Below, piece by piece: positions 12,310 to 23,710 of a stretch of DNA of 64,000 bases. The notes beneath the pieces are model-generated. The model saw nothing but the letters and a program-made list of their open reading frames with translations, had not been told where the DNA came from and searched no databases. Source of the stretch: CAVXFS01 sp963761115 (GTDB taxonomy: Bacteria; Pseudomonadota; Gammaproteobacteria; Burkholderiales; Gallionellaceae); the NCBI GenBank assembly GCA_963761115.1, contig CAVXFS010000004.1:744001-808000 (forward strand), in the 5' to 3' direction. Each line of letters begins with the position of its first letter. The first letter of the stretch is position 1. The translations under genes were made by a program, and so were the position numbers.

Positions 12310-12592
12310 AAGCACTTTCCTCTTTCTTCGTGGCCTTGCGTGCAGAAATCAAACGAACCGCCTGTTCATCACGCAAGGTATAGCACACTGTAAGTAACCG
12401 TCCAGCATGACTCATTCCCAACAATATAAGACGTATCTCATTTGTTGCATCCGGATCGTCGCGTACCAGCGCCATGGGATCAAGTAAACAGCTTGCCGCT
12501 TCATCGAAGGAAACGCCGTGTTTCTTGAAGTTACTGGCAGCCTTTTTCCGGTCGAACTCGATATGTTCGATTGTATGTACAAAAGTGTGCAT
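12293..12592 (-). CDS. brnT: BrnT-like ribonuclease toxin
   Basis: BrnT toxins are RelE-fold mRNA-cleaving ribonucleases. The approximately 99-aa product has the family's opening IEFDRKKAASNFKKHGVSFDEA and the strand pattern ending VRLISARKATKKEE, in which the terminal R/K residues are implicated in catalysis in characterised members. The ATG at 12592 is chosen over an upstream TTG (12613). Toxin-before-antitoxin order with overlapping genes supports the call. Confidence 0.87.
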   Translation of the reverse strand: MHTFVHTIEHIEFDRKKAASNFKKHGVSFDEAASCLLDPMALVRDDPDATNEIRLILLGMSHAGRLLTVCYTLRDEQAVRLISARKATKKEESAYAQGI

Positions 12593-12804
12593 AGTCAACT
12601 GAGGGAATCTCAAAGGATGATTGCAAGACTTGTAAATGACACGAGCTCAATTGGTCACTGGCAAACAAGGCAGGTCGATTCGATCTGGATATCTGCTTGA
12701 TTCAGAAGGGTGGTGTTTTGTGCTAGTTCAGGGGGAGTCAGAATTGGATAGCGCGAAATGCACGGAGGAAATCACTTGTAATTCATGTGCTTCTTAATGA
12801 TGCA

Positions 12805-13098
12805 TTAAGCCGGGCAAGTGTCCACCACCAACTGCTTGCCGCAGGCCGCTAGATACCGCCGAATCGTTGCAACAGAGGGTGAATGTTTGCCGGAGGCAAG
12901 CGCGCGTTCCAGTCGGGCCACTGCCGGCGCGTGCGTTCCCATGCGTTCCGCTACCTGGGCTTGCGTCAGTCCAGCCTCGTGCCTGGCCGCCAGCAGCAGG
13001 TCCAGCAACGCGAATTCCTCTTTTTCCAGCCGTTCGTACTCTTTGCGCACAGCAGGATTCTTCAACATCCTGGCTCTTAACTCATTGTGCTTCAGCAT
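12805..13098 (-). CDS. XRE-family antitoxin, HigA-like
   Basis: The 97-aa protein has a helix-turn-helix of the Cro/CI type in its middle (GLTQAQVAERMGTHAPAVARLE) after a helical N-terminus, and a short C-terminal segment. It follows a RelE-type toxin gene with a 17-nt overlap, the order expected for higBA modules, where the antitoxin represses its operon. The exact subfamily is uncertain. Confidence 0.85.
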   Translation of the reverse strand: MLKHNELRARMLKNPAVRKEYERLEKEEFALLDLLLAARHEAGLTQAQVAERMGTHAPAVARLERALASGKHSPSVATIRRYLAACGKQLVVDTCPA

Positions 13099-13429
13099 TT
13101 TTAACCTCCTTCATGCGCCGTATCGCGGTTACCAGTTCCGCGTGCGGAGTTTTTCGGGTTTTCTTGATAAACCCGTGCAACATCACGATCCGCCGACCGG
13201 AAAGCGTGCAATACATCACACGCGCAATCCCTTCAGCCCCAATCAGCCGCAATTCAAACAATCCATCACCCAATGCCTTGGTGTGTGGCTCTCCCAGGTT
13301 TGCACCGACAACTCGCATCCGGTCAGTCAATCCGATGTAACGAGCTTGCAACGTTGCGGGCAAGTCAAAAAGCTCACTCTGGACAGATTCGTTGTAGTAA
13401 TGGATCGAAAAAATGATTTCGTTAATCAT
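13082..13429 (-). CDS. RelE/HigB-type (Gp49-like) toxin
   Basis: The 115-aa product from the ATG at 13429 (MINEIIFSIHYY) shows the phage-derived Gp49-like/HigB pattern: a central LGDGLFELRLIGAEGIARVMYC core, then VMLHGFIKKTRKTP and an Ala/Arg-rich C-terminal helix. Such toxins cleave translated mRNA on the ribosome. The frame can be extended to 13483, but the added residues look non-coding. This pair sits about 200 nt from brnTA, in the same orientation. Confidence 0.85.
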   Translation of the reverse strand: MINEIIFSIHYYNESVQSELFDLPATLQARYIGLTDRMRVVGANLGEPHTKALGDGLFELRLIGAEGIARVMYCTLSGRRIVMLHGFIKKTRKTPHAELVTAIRRMKEVKNAEAQ

Positions 13430-13729
13430 AACAAATATGTTACCCATGTCAATACTGATTTGGGGCCATGAACTATTGGTCAATCAAGTGATAACTAATG
13501 CAATTAGGTACGCGGAAAGTAAAAGGTGAAAGATTCTTCATGGAATGATATTAGCCGTTAGCCAATCTGCATCCACGTTATTTGGATAGGTAGTCAAGGC
13601 AGGCGAGGCTTGCCATAATCTCGTGCACGAGTTGTTTGTTTAGCGTTACGGTTCAACCCCATACGATCCGCACGCAGCCTCGATAAAGCTTGAAACATTG
13701 TTGGATGTACAACAAGCGGGGGGAAGACG
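13430..13729. other. Divergent intergenic region, 300 bases
   Basis: Between the HigBA-like pair (minus) and the accessory membrane protein (plus). I see no gene. A perfect 12-bp palindrome CTCGTGCACGAG lies at 13620-13631, which could be an operator, and an imperfect inverted repeat GGCAGGC/GCTTGCC lies just before it (about 13598-13614). Neither has a second copy nearby to support regulation. Confidence 0.4.
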
Positions 13730-14296
13730 ATGCAAGGCGAGAGCAGGCAATACCTCAAAACAGAAGCCGGTCGCTCATTGAGATGGCTGTATTGCCTGAC
13801 ACTGGTTGCCGCTATCTTCCCGGTTGGATTGTTCGGGGCGGCGGGCTGGGTTGGCCTGGCGACTGGCGGCGGCTTGTTCAGCATGGGAAGGGTCGCGGTG
13901 GTGATTTTTCTTGCCATGGTCATTTACCGCATCGTCCTGGTTGCACGCAATCCGCAAACGCTTTCTGCCTATATCGCCAGCAGAAAAATAAATTTCCTGC
14001 GCTACCTGGGAATCTTCCTGATGGCCATCGGGCTGATCGGCTCGATCACGATTTTTTTCATCAGACCACTAACGCTTGGCCTCTTCAAAAATCCGGGGGA
14101 TAGCGGGGTGGCTTTCTTTGTCGTGGGCATGTATCTCTACTTCGTCTCCAGTTTCGGATTAGTTGGTTTGCTGTTGTTCGAGGCTAGCCGCCTGTTCGGC
14201 TTTGAGGCCTTCACAATTGATGAGCACCTCATTCAGGAACAGCCATCTCAAACCGCTTCGAACATCAATATCAAACAGCCGGAGAGTTCAGCATGA
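13730..14296 (+). CDS. Four-helix inner-membrane protein of unknown function
   Basis: 188 residues with four hydrophobic segments at about residues 19-42, 50-68, 88-110 and 122-147, and a polar C-terminal tail (about 40 residues) likely in the cytoplasm or periplasm. I do not recognise the family. The preceding GGGGGAAG (13717-13724) can serve as ribosome binding site. Its TGA overlaps the ATG of the next gene by four bases, so it is translationally coupled to the lipoprotein and probably part of the same transcription unit as the RTX lipase. Confidence 0.8.
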   Translation: MQGESRQYLKTEAGRSLRWLYCLTLVAAIFPVGLFGAAGWVGLATGGGLFSMGRVAVVIFLAMVIYRIVLVARNPQTLSAYIASRKINFLRYLGIFLMAIGLIGSITIFFIRPLTLGLFKNPGDSGVAFFVVGMYLYFVSSFGLVGLLLFEASRLFGFEAFTIDEHLIQEQPSQTASNINIKQPESSA

Positions 14297-14847
14297 TGAA
14301 TATCGCGAAATCTGTCAGGCGCATCACTTTTGGATTTATGGTTGCCGTCATGCCACTCATCGGCGGATGTGGTGATAACACGATAACTTGGCAGGAGGAA
14401 GTGCAGTTGCTGGATGGGCGGGTGATTACGGTGACGCAGAAGAGACGCATTGAAGACAATATTGAGCGAGAGGCTTGGCTCATGTTGAAGTTGCCGGAGT
14501 TTAGCGATAAGGAAATTGTGTGGCATGAGAATTTGGATGTGATGGTATTGAATGTATTTCAGAACAAACTTTATGTTGTGGGAGATTTTCCAACTGAACG
14601 GGAAGTTCGAGAATATGGTTGGCCAAAGCCAGCATATGTCGGATTCAGATATGACAACGGTCAATGGGTGCGCATTCCATTCAATAAAATACCTGAAGCA
14701 ATTTATGACGCCAACATGTATCCAGAAAATATGGCACTAGATCGACTCGGACACGTATCGGTCGCAGATAAACTCGAGATTTTCAAATCTGATCGTTGGA
14801 GGTCGCATCAGCGCAGAGTTGATCCAAACTTTGTAATAGCCCAATAA
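14293..14847 (+). CDS. Putative lipoprotein upstream of the RTX lipase
   Basis: The 184-aa product starts with a signal sequence ending in a lipobox-like LIGGC (Cys about residue 26), so a lipidated periplasmic protein is likely. The rest is polar, aromatic-rich and without a family I recognise. It overlaps the preceding membrane protein gene (ATGA), and 29 bases separate it from the RTX lipase, so the three are likely cotranscribed. Base composition from about 14,400 on is visibly more A/T-rich than neighbouring housekeeping genes, suggesting acquisition from another source. It could be an immunity, chaperone or anchoring partner, but nothing in the sequence decides this. Confidence 0.75.
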   Translation: MMNIAKSVRRITFGFMVAVMPLIGGCGDNTITWQEEVQLLDGRVITVTQKRRIEDNIEREAWLMLKLPEFSDKEIVWHENLDVMVLNVFQNKLYVVGDFPTEREVREYGWPKPAYVGFRYDNGQWVRIPFNKIPEAIYDANMYPENMALDRLGHVSVADKLEIFKSDRWRSHQRRVDPNFVIAQ

Positions 14848-14876
14848 GCATTACTTTAATCAAAGGAGAATTCACT

Positions 14877-17800
14877 ATGGCTACAACGCTGGATTGTGCT
14901 GCCCTATCTACTTTGGTTTACAACGATGTGCGGGGTATAGATAACCGTCTTGTACTTCCGGCTGGATGGACAGAAATCCTTTCTGATACAGGCAGTTTAG
15001 GATTTACCGCTGGGGCATACAAGAATGGCGATGAGATTGTGATTGCCTTCAAAGGTACAGACACAATATTGAAAAATGCAACAGTCGACTGGTTGGCTGG
15101 CAATATTCCTGCTGGGTTGTTTGGCATAGGCTCGACACAGCTGTTAGATGCGGCATTATTTTACGAGGCTGTCAAAGCTGCCAATCCTGGGGCGAACATA
15201 TCTTTTACTGGGCACTCATTGGGCGGTGGCATCGCCTCCTTGATGGCTGTTTATTTTGATAAGCCTGCTACGACATTTTCAGAGGCACCATTTTTATTAT
15301 CCGCTGTAAATCCTATTGTCACCGGAATCATTGGGGCAAGTCTCACACTCAATGGAATTTTCGATTCTGACTTTGCAGGCTTTGCATTGAATCCACTGTC
15401 AGTAGGGCTGCGCTCATCCAATGTCAACGACTTTTACGTCGATGGAGAAATATTAAATTATCTTCGCGGACCTTTGACTGCTATTTATGGCACGGACACG
15501 CGAATAACAATCGGTGGCGCATCACTTTTGCCAGGTAATGAAGTAAGTAATGCGATTACCTTGCACTCCATGAATCTTGGCGCATCCCTATTAATGTCGC
15601 AGGCTTTTTCTGACGACACGATATCGCTACCCAATTTACTGAATGAAATTTTCGACCCACAGCTTTATGCAAGTTCACCTGAAGGGAAAGTGCCTGATTT
15701 CCTTATTCACCTACTCAACGACCAAATCCGCGTAGGCTACGATAATCCCAACGGCCTGCTTGACCGCTTCGCCAACGACATCGAAAAACTCACCCAATTT
15801 GACACCAACCTGAAAGACGGCGCTCTAGGCAAGGATCTGATCGATATCGCCATCGCCGACTACTACTTCATGCAGTCCGGTTTTACGCAAGACTTCTTCA
15901 ATGCCGTTTCAGGCGGCATCGGTTTTGACCTGCAAGATATCGGCACGGACTGGGCGAGAAACAAGACGGTTGTCCTGCTCGACAACGACACCCGCCAGAT
16001 CCTCAATCTTGATTTTCAATCCGGCGCTTTTCTGAGCGGGGATAGCGTATGGACCATTCAGTCCGGCGACACTCCACTCAATATTACAGGTGCATCAAAC
16101 AACAACGATGCCATGATCGGCGGGGCTGGCAGCGACACGCTCAATGGTGGGGATGGCAATGACTTTCTGTATGGCGGCGATGGTGCTGATACATTGATCG
16201 GGGGCGCAGGTACTGACCTGTTGATTGGCGGCGCGGGGGATGACACTCTGAATGGTGGCGCGGGAAATGACACATATATCGTCGAGGGTCACGACACCAT
16301 CCTGGATGCGGACGGGCAGGGCGTAATCAAGGACAAGGCAGGCAATGTCATCAACGGTGTCATCGAGCAGCACGCCGATGGGACCTTTGAATTCCTGTCG
16401 AACGCCGGCATCAGCGTTACCAAAGATGCCAACCTGACGCTGACCCTGACGGATGGCAGCGTAGTCGTGATCGAGAATTACCAGGACGGCAACCTCGGCT
16501 TGAAACTGGTGGGTTCGGCGAGTCAAGCCACCGCACTTACGCTCGCCGGCGATTTCTCCCCCATCCAGTACGGCACCGACAGCCTGGGCAATCCGGTCTA
16601 CCACTACGATGCGCTGGGTAACCGTATCACCGACCCGAACCAGCCTGGCCCTGTGGAGGATCTCCTCAATGGTTCGACCGGCAACGACCATATCCTCAGC
16701 GGCAGTGCGCGTGATCTTGTCGATGGTAAGGCGGGCGACGATCTCATAGAGGGCGGGACGCAGTCAGACATCCTTGCCGGCGGCGAGGGCGATGACCAGC
16801 TCTTTGGCGCTGACCAGACAGACATCGTTGTTGCTATCACGGCTGGCAATAGCGATGCGCCCACCGGTCTCAAGGGCGACTGGCTGTCAGGCAACAGCGG
16901 CGACGACTTCCTGGTCAGCGGGGCCGATAACGATGTGCTGTCCGGCGGTGGCGGCAGTGACCTGCTGATCGCGGGTGCGGGTGACGACTATATCCTGGGC
17001 GATGCCGACTACACTGCTGTGGATGCACTCGGTACGCCTTATTTCGACTGGGCGGTTACCCTGCAAACAGGAGGTGCCTCCGGCGACATCTATCAGTTCA
17101 ACCTTGTTACAGGCGTGGATGTTCCACCGGACGGTGCAGCCGACGTGATCTATGCCGGCGCCGGCGACGACCAGGTGTTTGCGGGTGCGGGCGATGACAT
17201 GGTGTATGGCGAGGGTGGCAACGATACGCTCAGGGGAGAAAGCGGCAACGATATCCTCGTCGGCGGGGCGGGTGACGACAAACTGTACGGCGGGGAAGGC
17301 GCGAACTATCTCGACGGCGGCGACGGCAATGACGTCCTCAACAGCGGCGGTCCGGGCAGCATCCTGCTGGGCGGCGCGAACGATGATGACCTTTCTGCGG
17401 CGGGCGGTGGCAACACGCTCGATGGGGGTGATGACAACGACAACCTGGTTTCGGTTGACGGCGGCAACACCCTGATCGGCGGGGCGGGCACCGATACGCT
17501 TTCTGCCGCAGGCGGCGGCAGCGCGCTCGACGGCGGCGACGGGAATGACAGCCTGATCGTGGATGGCAGCTACAACACTTTGTCGGGCGGTAGTGGTGAC
17601 GACCATCTGGATGGCGGCGTGGCTGGTTCGAATTATCTCGATGGCGGTGATGGCAGCGATCAACTCGTCGCTGATGGTGGCAACAACACGTTCATCGGGG
17701 GCGTGGACGACGACGTGATCTCAGCCAATGGCACTGTCGGCTCGAATAGCCTGGATGGCGGCGACGGCAACGACCAACTGGTGGCTGGCGGCGGCAATAA

Positions 17801-20800
17801 CACGCTGCTGGGCGGGACAGGGGACGACACGCTATCGGCTGCAGGCGGCGACAGTTATCTGGATGGCGGTGATGGCGCAGATATTCTCGCGGCAGATGGC
17901 GGCGGCAATATCCAGACAGGCGGCTCGGGTGATGACAGCCTTGCCTCCACGGGCGGCAACAGCACCCTGTACGGCGACGACGGTAACGATACGTCTGGTG
18001 GTCGACGGAACCGGCAACTCGCTGGATGGCGGCGCAGGAGATGACACGCTCGCCTCCTGGGGTGGCGACAGCGCTCTGTATGGTGGCGCCGGCAACGATG
18101 TACTTTTTGCCGGGGACGGCGGCGGCGATACGCTGGAAGGCGGAACAGGCGACGACTTCCTGCAAGGCGGAGCGGGTGACGACAAGCTGGTCGGCGGCGC
18201 GGGAAGCGACACGCTGGTCGGCGGCGATGGCAACGATGTCTACGTATATAACTTGGGCGATGGCATCGACACCATTTCCGACAGCAGTGCTAATGGCCAG
18301 GTCAACACGCTGCGTTTCGGCATCGGCATCAGCACAACCGATATCATCCTCGGCCTCGGCTCGCTCAGGCTTGACCTGGGTAACGGCGACATCATCCACA
18401 TATCCGACTTCGATCCCAACGATGCCGCCAATTCCAGCACCATCCAGAATTTCGAGTTCGACGACGGCACGACACAGACCGCGCAGCAACTGCTCACCAC
18501 CTTGGGATTCGACCTTGACGGCACAGCCGGCAACGACACCATCACCGGCACCAACCTCACCGATCGCATCACCGGCGGAGCCGGCGACGATACGCTGAGC
18601 GGCGGCGCGGGCGATGACACTTACCTGTACAGCTTTGGCGATGGCAACGACACCATCGTGGACAACGGCGCAGGCGGGCAGGTCAACACGCTCAGCTTCG
18701 GCGACGGGATCACGGCGAACTTCGTCTCATCGCAGGTCGATGCGATAACAGGACAAGTCATCCTGAATGTGGCCGGCGGCGGTAGTATCAATATCGGCAG
18801 TCAAACTGATGCCGCCGTTCAGACAGTGCAATTCACCGACGGTACGTCGTTCGGGCTGAGCGATTTTCTCGCGCGCCCTTCGAGCATCATCGGCACGGAT
18901 GCTGCTGATACGCTGGTTGGCACCGGCGCAGATGACACCCTCATCGGCTTGAAAGGCGATGACCTGCTCGAAGGCGTCGCAGGCAGCGATACCTATATCT
19001 ACAACCTGGGCGATGGCGCGGATACCATCGTGGACAGCACCGGCAGTTATCTGGACCCCAACCTGGGCATTGTGGACCTGGGCAGCAACACGCTCAGCTT
19101 CGGCGCGGGCATCACGCCTGACATGATCCGGGTGCGCCATGTTGGCAACGACTGCGTGCTTGACCTGGGCAATGGCGACAGCATCGTGGTCGGCCAGAAC
19201 ATCGTCGGCAGCGACACCAATGCCTATGGCTACCTGATCCCGAAAGATTCCAGCAGTGCCCTGCCGATCAATTTCAATGCCGACCCGTTCAACGCCTTCA
19301 GCATCCAGACGCTGGCATTCGAGGATGGGACCACGCTCAACCTGCAGGACTTCGTGCTGCAGCAGGGCATTGCGATAACCGGTGCGGCAGTGAGCGAATA
19401 CCTGGCGGGCGAGAGCCTGTACAACTCGACCATCCCCGGCAGCATCGCCGACCGGCTTGAAGGCGGGAAGGGCAATGACACGCTGTTCGGCGGCAGCGGC
19501 GACGACATCTACGTTTTCAACCGCGGCGACGGCGCGGACACCATCGTGGATGCGACCACGGTACGCTGGGACAACCAGTGGAACCGGTATCTGCAGGGCG
19601 GCAATAACACCCTGCTGTTCGGCACAGGAATCACTGCGAACGATATCACGGCAAAATTCCAGCATGCATATTTTGCCGGAACCTATGATGCCATCTTGCT
19701 GGATCTGGGTAATGGCGACAGCATCAACATCGGCCAATATTCCGACAACCTGGCGATCAAGACGCTGCAATTTGCCGATGGCTCGACCGTCAGCATCACC
19801 GACTTCCTGATGCAGCATGGCCTGCTGCACACGAGTTCGATAACCCCTTTGGCGGAAACCTGGAACGGCGTATACAACTTCCCCAATATCATGCGCAGCC
19901 TGGGCGGCAATGATGTGTTGCGTGGCGGCAATTTCGACGACACGCTGGAAGGTGGAACCGGCAACGATTACCTGCAGGGTAATCTGGGTAGCGACACCTA
20001 CGTCTACAGCCTGGGCGATGGGACGGATTTCATCCGCGATGATTTTCTCGGGTCGAACGTATTGAGCCTGGGGGCAGGCATCAGCGCAGCCACTATCACG
20101 CCACTATGGGATGCCAATGCCAGGAACCTGACGCTGGATCTGGGCGGCAACGACAGGATGTCGATCGGTTCGCTGGAGGATCTGGCGATCAGGACCGTGC
20201 AGTTCAGCGATGGCACCTCGATTGAAATGCAGGACATGCTGATCCAGAAAGGCGTGGTGCAGGCCGCCGGGTCGGCAGGCAACGATGTGATTGGCAACGT
20301 TTGCCAATGGCCTGCCATTGCAGGGTCTGGCGGGAGATGACCTGTTATACGGCAGCGTGCTGGACGATGCACTGGACGGCGGCGCCGGCGATGACCAGCT
20401 GGCAGGCAATGCGGGCAATGACACCCTGATCGGCGGCACCGGCAGTGACAAGCTTGAAGGCGGAGTCGGCAACGATACCTATGTCTACAATATCGGCGAC
20501 GGTGCGGACACGATCGTTGATAGTGATAACTACGCGAGTGACATTAACACCTTGAGCTTCGGGGCCGGCATCACCCGTGAACATGCTGACACCGGTGTTC
20601 GATGTCGCAGCGTGGACGCTGACGATCGACCTTGGAAATGGCGACAACATCAATCTCGGCAATGTCAATGTCACTGCCATTCAAAATTTCCAGTTTGCCG
20701 ACGGCGGCAGCATTTCGCTGGACGATTTCATGTCCCAGTTTGGAGAACTCATCCAGATCGACATAGCGGGCAACGACTACCTGGAAGGAACGCAATTCGC

Positions 20801-22343
20801 CGATCGCCTGGAGGGATTGGACGGTAATGACTACCTGGCGAGTTGGGAAGGTGACGACACCTTGATCGGCGGCACCGGTGACGATTATTTGTATGGCGGC
20901 TATGGCAACGACACGTATATCTTCAATCGCGGCGATGGCGCGGATTCGATCGACGACAGCAGCTTCGGCCCGGGGCAATACGAGGGAGAAGTGCTGAATG
21001 AGGTCAATACGCTGGTGTTTGGCGCGGGCATCACGCCGGACAGTGTAACGCACAGTGTGAATGATTCGGGCCAGGTTGTGCTGGATATGGGTAATGGCGA
21101 TAGCGTCGCCATCGGCGATGAAACCGACCTGGCGATACAGAGAATAATATTTTCCGATGGCGCCGAATATTCGATCGCATCCATCCTGGGTTACCAGCCG
21201 CCGATCGCCAGTCCGATCGCCGACCAGGTCACGCAGCAGGATGCGCAGTTCGTATTCAACTTGCCGCAAGACTCGTTCATTGAATCGAACCCGGGCGGAT
21301 CATTGACCTACAGTGCCGCGCTGATAAATGGTGATGCGCTGCCGGACTGGCTGACGTTCGATGCCGCGACGCAAACCTTCAGCGGCTCGCCGGGCAACGC
21401 CGATGTGGGCGATCTGGCTCTGGTCGTAACTGCAACCGACCTTGCCGGACTGACTGCCACCAGCAGTTTCAATCTGGATGTGCTTAACGTCAATGACGCG
21501 CCGGTTGTGGCGATCCCGCTTGGCAACCAGAACAGCGAGGAAGGCGCTGCATTCAGCCTGGCCATTCCGTCTGGCGCGTTCACTGATCCGGATCTGATCT
21601 ACGGCGACAGTCTTACTTACAGTGCGACTCTGACGGGAGGCCAGCCGCTGCCGGACTGGCTGGTGTTCGATCCAGTCAATCTGACCCTGAGCGGAACGGC
21701 GCCTACAGGCAGCGCCGGGTTGTTCGACATCGACATCGTCGCCACCGACATGGCAGATGCAAGCGCAGTTAATCCGTTCCAGCTGAGCATCACTCCATCC
21801 GCGATCACGAATTGCAGTGATGGAGAACACGATTCTTTTGAGAATGATGGCAATCATGACTTTCAGGATGATGGAGCCGATCAGCTTGATTCAACCTGTT
21901 CCGGAAACGCTGTCAGTTGCCAGGATACATATGGATTGGATGCCGATCCTTCGGTCAGCGCCGGACCTGCTTACATCCATACCCCCTCGATAAACTGGTT
22001 TGCCGACCCTGCCAGCCACAGCTGCGCCGATTTGCAGTTCGCGCAGGATGCCAATGTTTGCGAGGCAGGCTCGACTGATCCCTTGCTCAATCACCAGATA
22101 CTAAACTACGATTTTGCGCTGCCGGATAATTCCGGCCTGACTGCATGGAACCTGACCGATGCCTTGATAAGTGAATATCTGACAGGTTGCGATCCTGCGG
22201 CACTGGGCGGCGAGCTGCCTTGGCAATCCAGCTTCAACGGTTCCCAGTTTGGGATCGGGCTGGCTGCTTCCCGTATTGGCGTTCCGGCGCAGATGCATAG
22301 ATCATCGCTAGCCTTGCATGCTGGAGTATCGAGGCCGGGTTAG
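14877..22343 (+). CDS. Giant secreted RTX lipase / calcium-binding repeat protein (three frameshifts as sequenced)
   Basis: About 2,490 codons. The N-terminus holds a class 3-lipase-like alpha/beta-hydrolase domain with nucleophile elbow GHSLGGG near residue 115. From about residue 410, RTX nonapeptides (GGxGxDxLx) bind calcium. A stretch at 17,300-17,990 alternates LDGGDGNDxL and NTLxGG units. Then about seven modules of roughly 450 nt follow (about 18,240-21,150), each with a YxYNxGDGxDTIxD opening and LDLGNGDxIxIG plus FxDGTxxxxxDfL parts (haemolysin-related repeat domain). Two cadherin/dystroglycan-like Ig folds (LPDWLTFDAATQTFSG; LPDWLVFDPVNLTLSG) precede the C-terminus. Single extra bases break the frame near 17,996, 20,295 and 20,575, with repeats continuing in phase after each. 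The stop lies 3 bases before hlyD, so type I secretion is expected. Confidence 0.88.
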
Positions 22344-22346
22344 ACA

Positions 22347-23702
22347 ATGAAAAATGCACTGTCTCCGGAAGCGCTGGATTTCGCGCCGGGGCTGTTATCC
22401 ATTCAGGAAAGCCCACCCGCACGGTTACCGCGAGTGGTGTTAATGACAGTAGCAGCGCTGTTCGCCATCCTGCTGCTGTGGGCCATTTTCGGTAAACTGG
22501 ACATCATCGCCAGCGCTGAAGGGCGTCTGGTACCGGAGTCTTACGTCAAGATCGTTCAGCCTGCGGATGCCGGCATCGTACAGGAGATACTGGTCAAGGA
22601 AGGCGAAACGGTCGGGGCAGGACAGGTGCTGATACGTATGGATACCCATCTGGCCATGGCGGATGCACAGACTATAGCCAACGACCTGTCCATCAGCTCC
22701 TTGCAGTTACGTCGTATCGATGCGGAACTAGCCGGAAAAGCGTTGCTCAGGATGCGCGATGATCCGGATGACCTGTTTCACCAGATCGAAGCCCAGTATC
22801 GCGACCACCGTCAATCCTATATGGATGCGCTGGAGCAGTCACGGCAATCACAGCAAAAAACGCAGCGTGAATTCGAGGCGGCAGGGGAATTGCTGACCAA
22901 GTTGCAGGAAACTACTCCCATCCTGAAGCAACAGGCCGAATCATATGCAAAACTGGGTCGCGATGGTTACGCACCTCAACTGATGGTGCAGGACAAGCAA
23001 AGGGAGTACCTGGAAAAAGCACAGGATTTGCGCGCGCAACAGGCGACTGTCGCGAGCCTTGCGGCGGCAGTTAATCAAGCCGGGAAGCAGCTTGACCAGA
23101 TCACCTCAAAATACCGCAGCGAACTGCAGAATGAGCGGGTGGAAGCAGAAGGCCAGCATCGCAAACTGGAACAGGACCAGATCAAGCAGGAGCACAAAAC
23201 CGGATTACTGGAGTTGAAAGCGCCGCAGAATGGCATCGTAAAAGACCTCGCGACCCACACCGTCGGCACGGTGGTTTCGCCTGGCACGGTGCTGCTGTCC
23301 ATCGTGCCGGAGCATGAACCGCTGGTGGCCGAGATCATGGTCAGGAACGATGATGTCGGCTTCGTCCATGTACACCAGAAGGTCAGGGTGAAGCTGGCGC
23401 CTTATCCGTTCCAGAAGTACGGCATGCTGGAGGGCGAGGTGACCCGCATCCAGGCTGACAGCGAAAGCGATCCGCAAGTACAACCCGGCGGTCAATCCAG
23501 AGATAATTCACCCTCCCCGCCATCGGCATACAAGGCCATCATCTCGCTTGGCAACCAGTTTCTAGAGGCGGAAGGGCGGCGCCTGACGCTCGTTCCCGGC
23601 ATGCAGGTCGTGGCCGAGATCAACCAGGGTGAGCGTACCGTGCTGAAATACCTGCTTTCTCCGGTGAGCAAGACGCTTGACGAGAGCGGTCACGAAAGGT
23701 GA
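22347..23702 (+). CDS. HlyD-family type I secretion membrane fusion protein
   Basis: HlyD-type adaptors link an inner-membrane ABC exporter to TolC. The 451-aa product has a short cytoplasmic N-terminus, one transmembrane helix at about residues 31-53 (VLMTVAALFAILLLWAIFG), a split biotinyl-lipoyl-like domain (VKIVQPADAGIVQEILVKEGE and APQNGIVKDL), a long coiled coil between (about 100-290), and a beta-barrel part ending in the family's ERTVLKYLLSPVSK. It starts 3 nt after the RTX lipase stop, so the two are one operon. No HlyB-type ABC transporter or TolC gene follows in this window; the partner must be encoded elsewhere or shared. Confidence 0.93.
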   Translation: MKNALSPEALDFAPGLLSIQESPPARLPRVVLMTVAALFAILLLWAIFGKLDIIASAEGRLVPESYVKIVQPADAGIVQEILVKEGETVGAGQVLIRMDTHLAMADAQTIANDLSISSLQLRRIDAELAGKALLRMRDDPDDLFHQIEAQYRDHRQSYMDALEQSRQSQQKTQREFEAAGELLTKLQETTPILKQQAESYAKLGRDGYAPQLMVQDKQREYLEKAQDLRAQQATVASLAAAVNQAGKQLDQITSKYRSELQNERVEAEGQHRKLEQDQIKQEHKTGLLELKAPQNGIVKDLATHTVGTVVSPGTVLLSIVPEHEPLVAEIMVRNDDVGFVHVHQKVRVKLAPYPFQKYGMLEGEVTRIQADSESDPQVQPGGQSRDNSPSPPSAYKAIISLGNQFLEAEGRRLTLVPGMQVVAEINQGERTVLKYLLSPVSKTLDESGHER

Positions 23703-23710
23703 GGCGATTT

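Noticed and set aside
15700..21300. Tandem repetitive DNA that could look like CRISPR or a satellite
   Set aside because: The period follows nonapeptide RTX codons and translates into calcium-binding repeats; no identical direct repeats with unique spacers.
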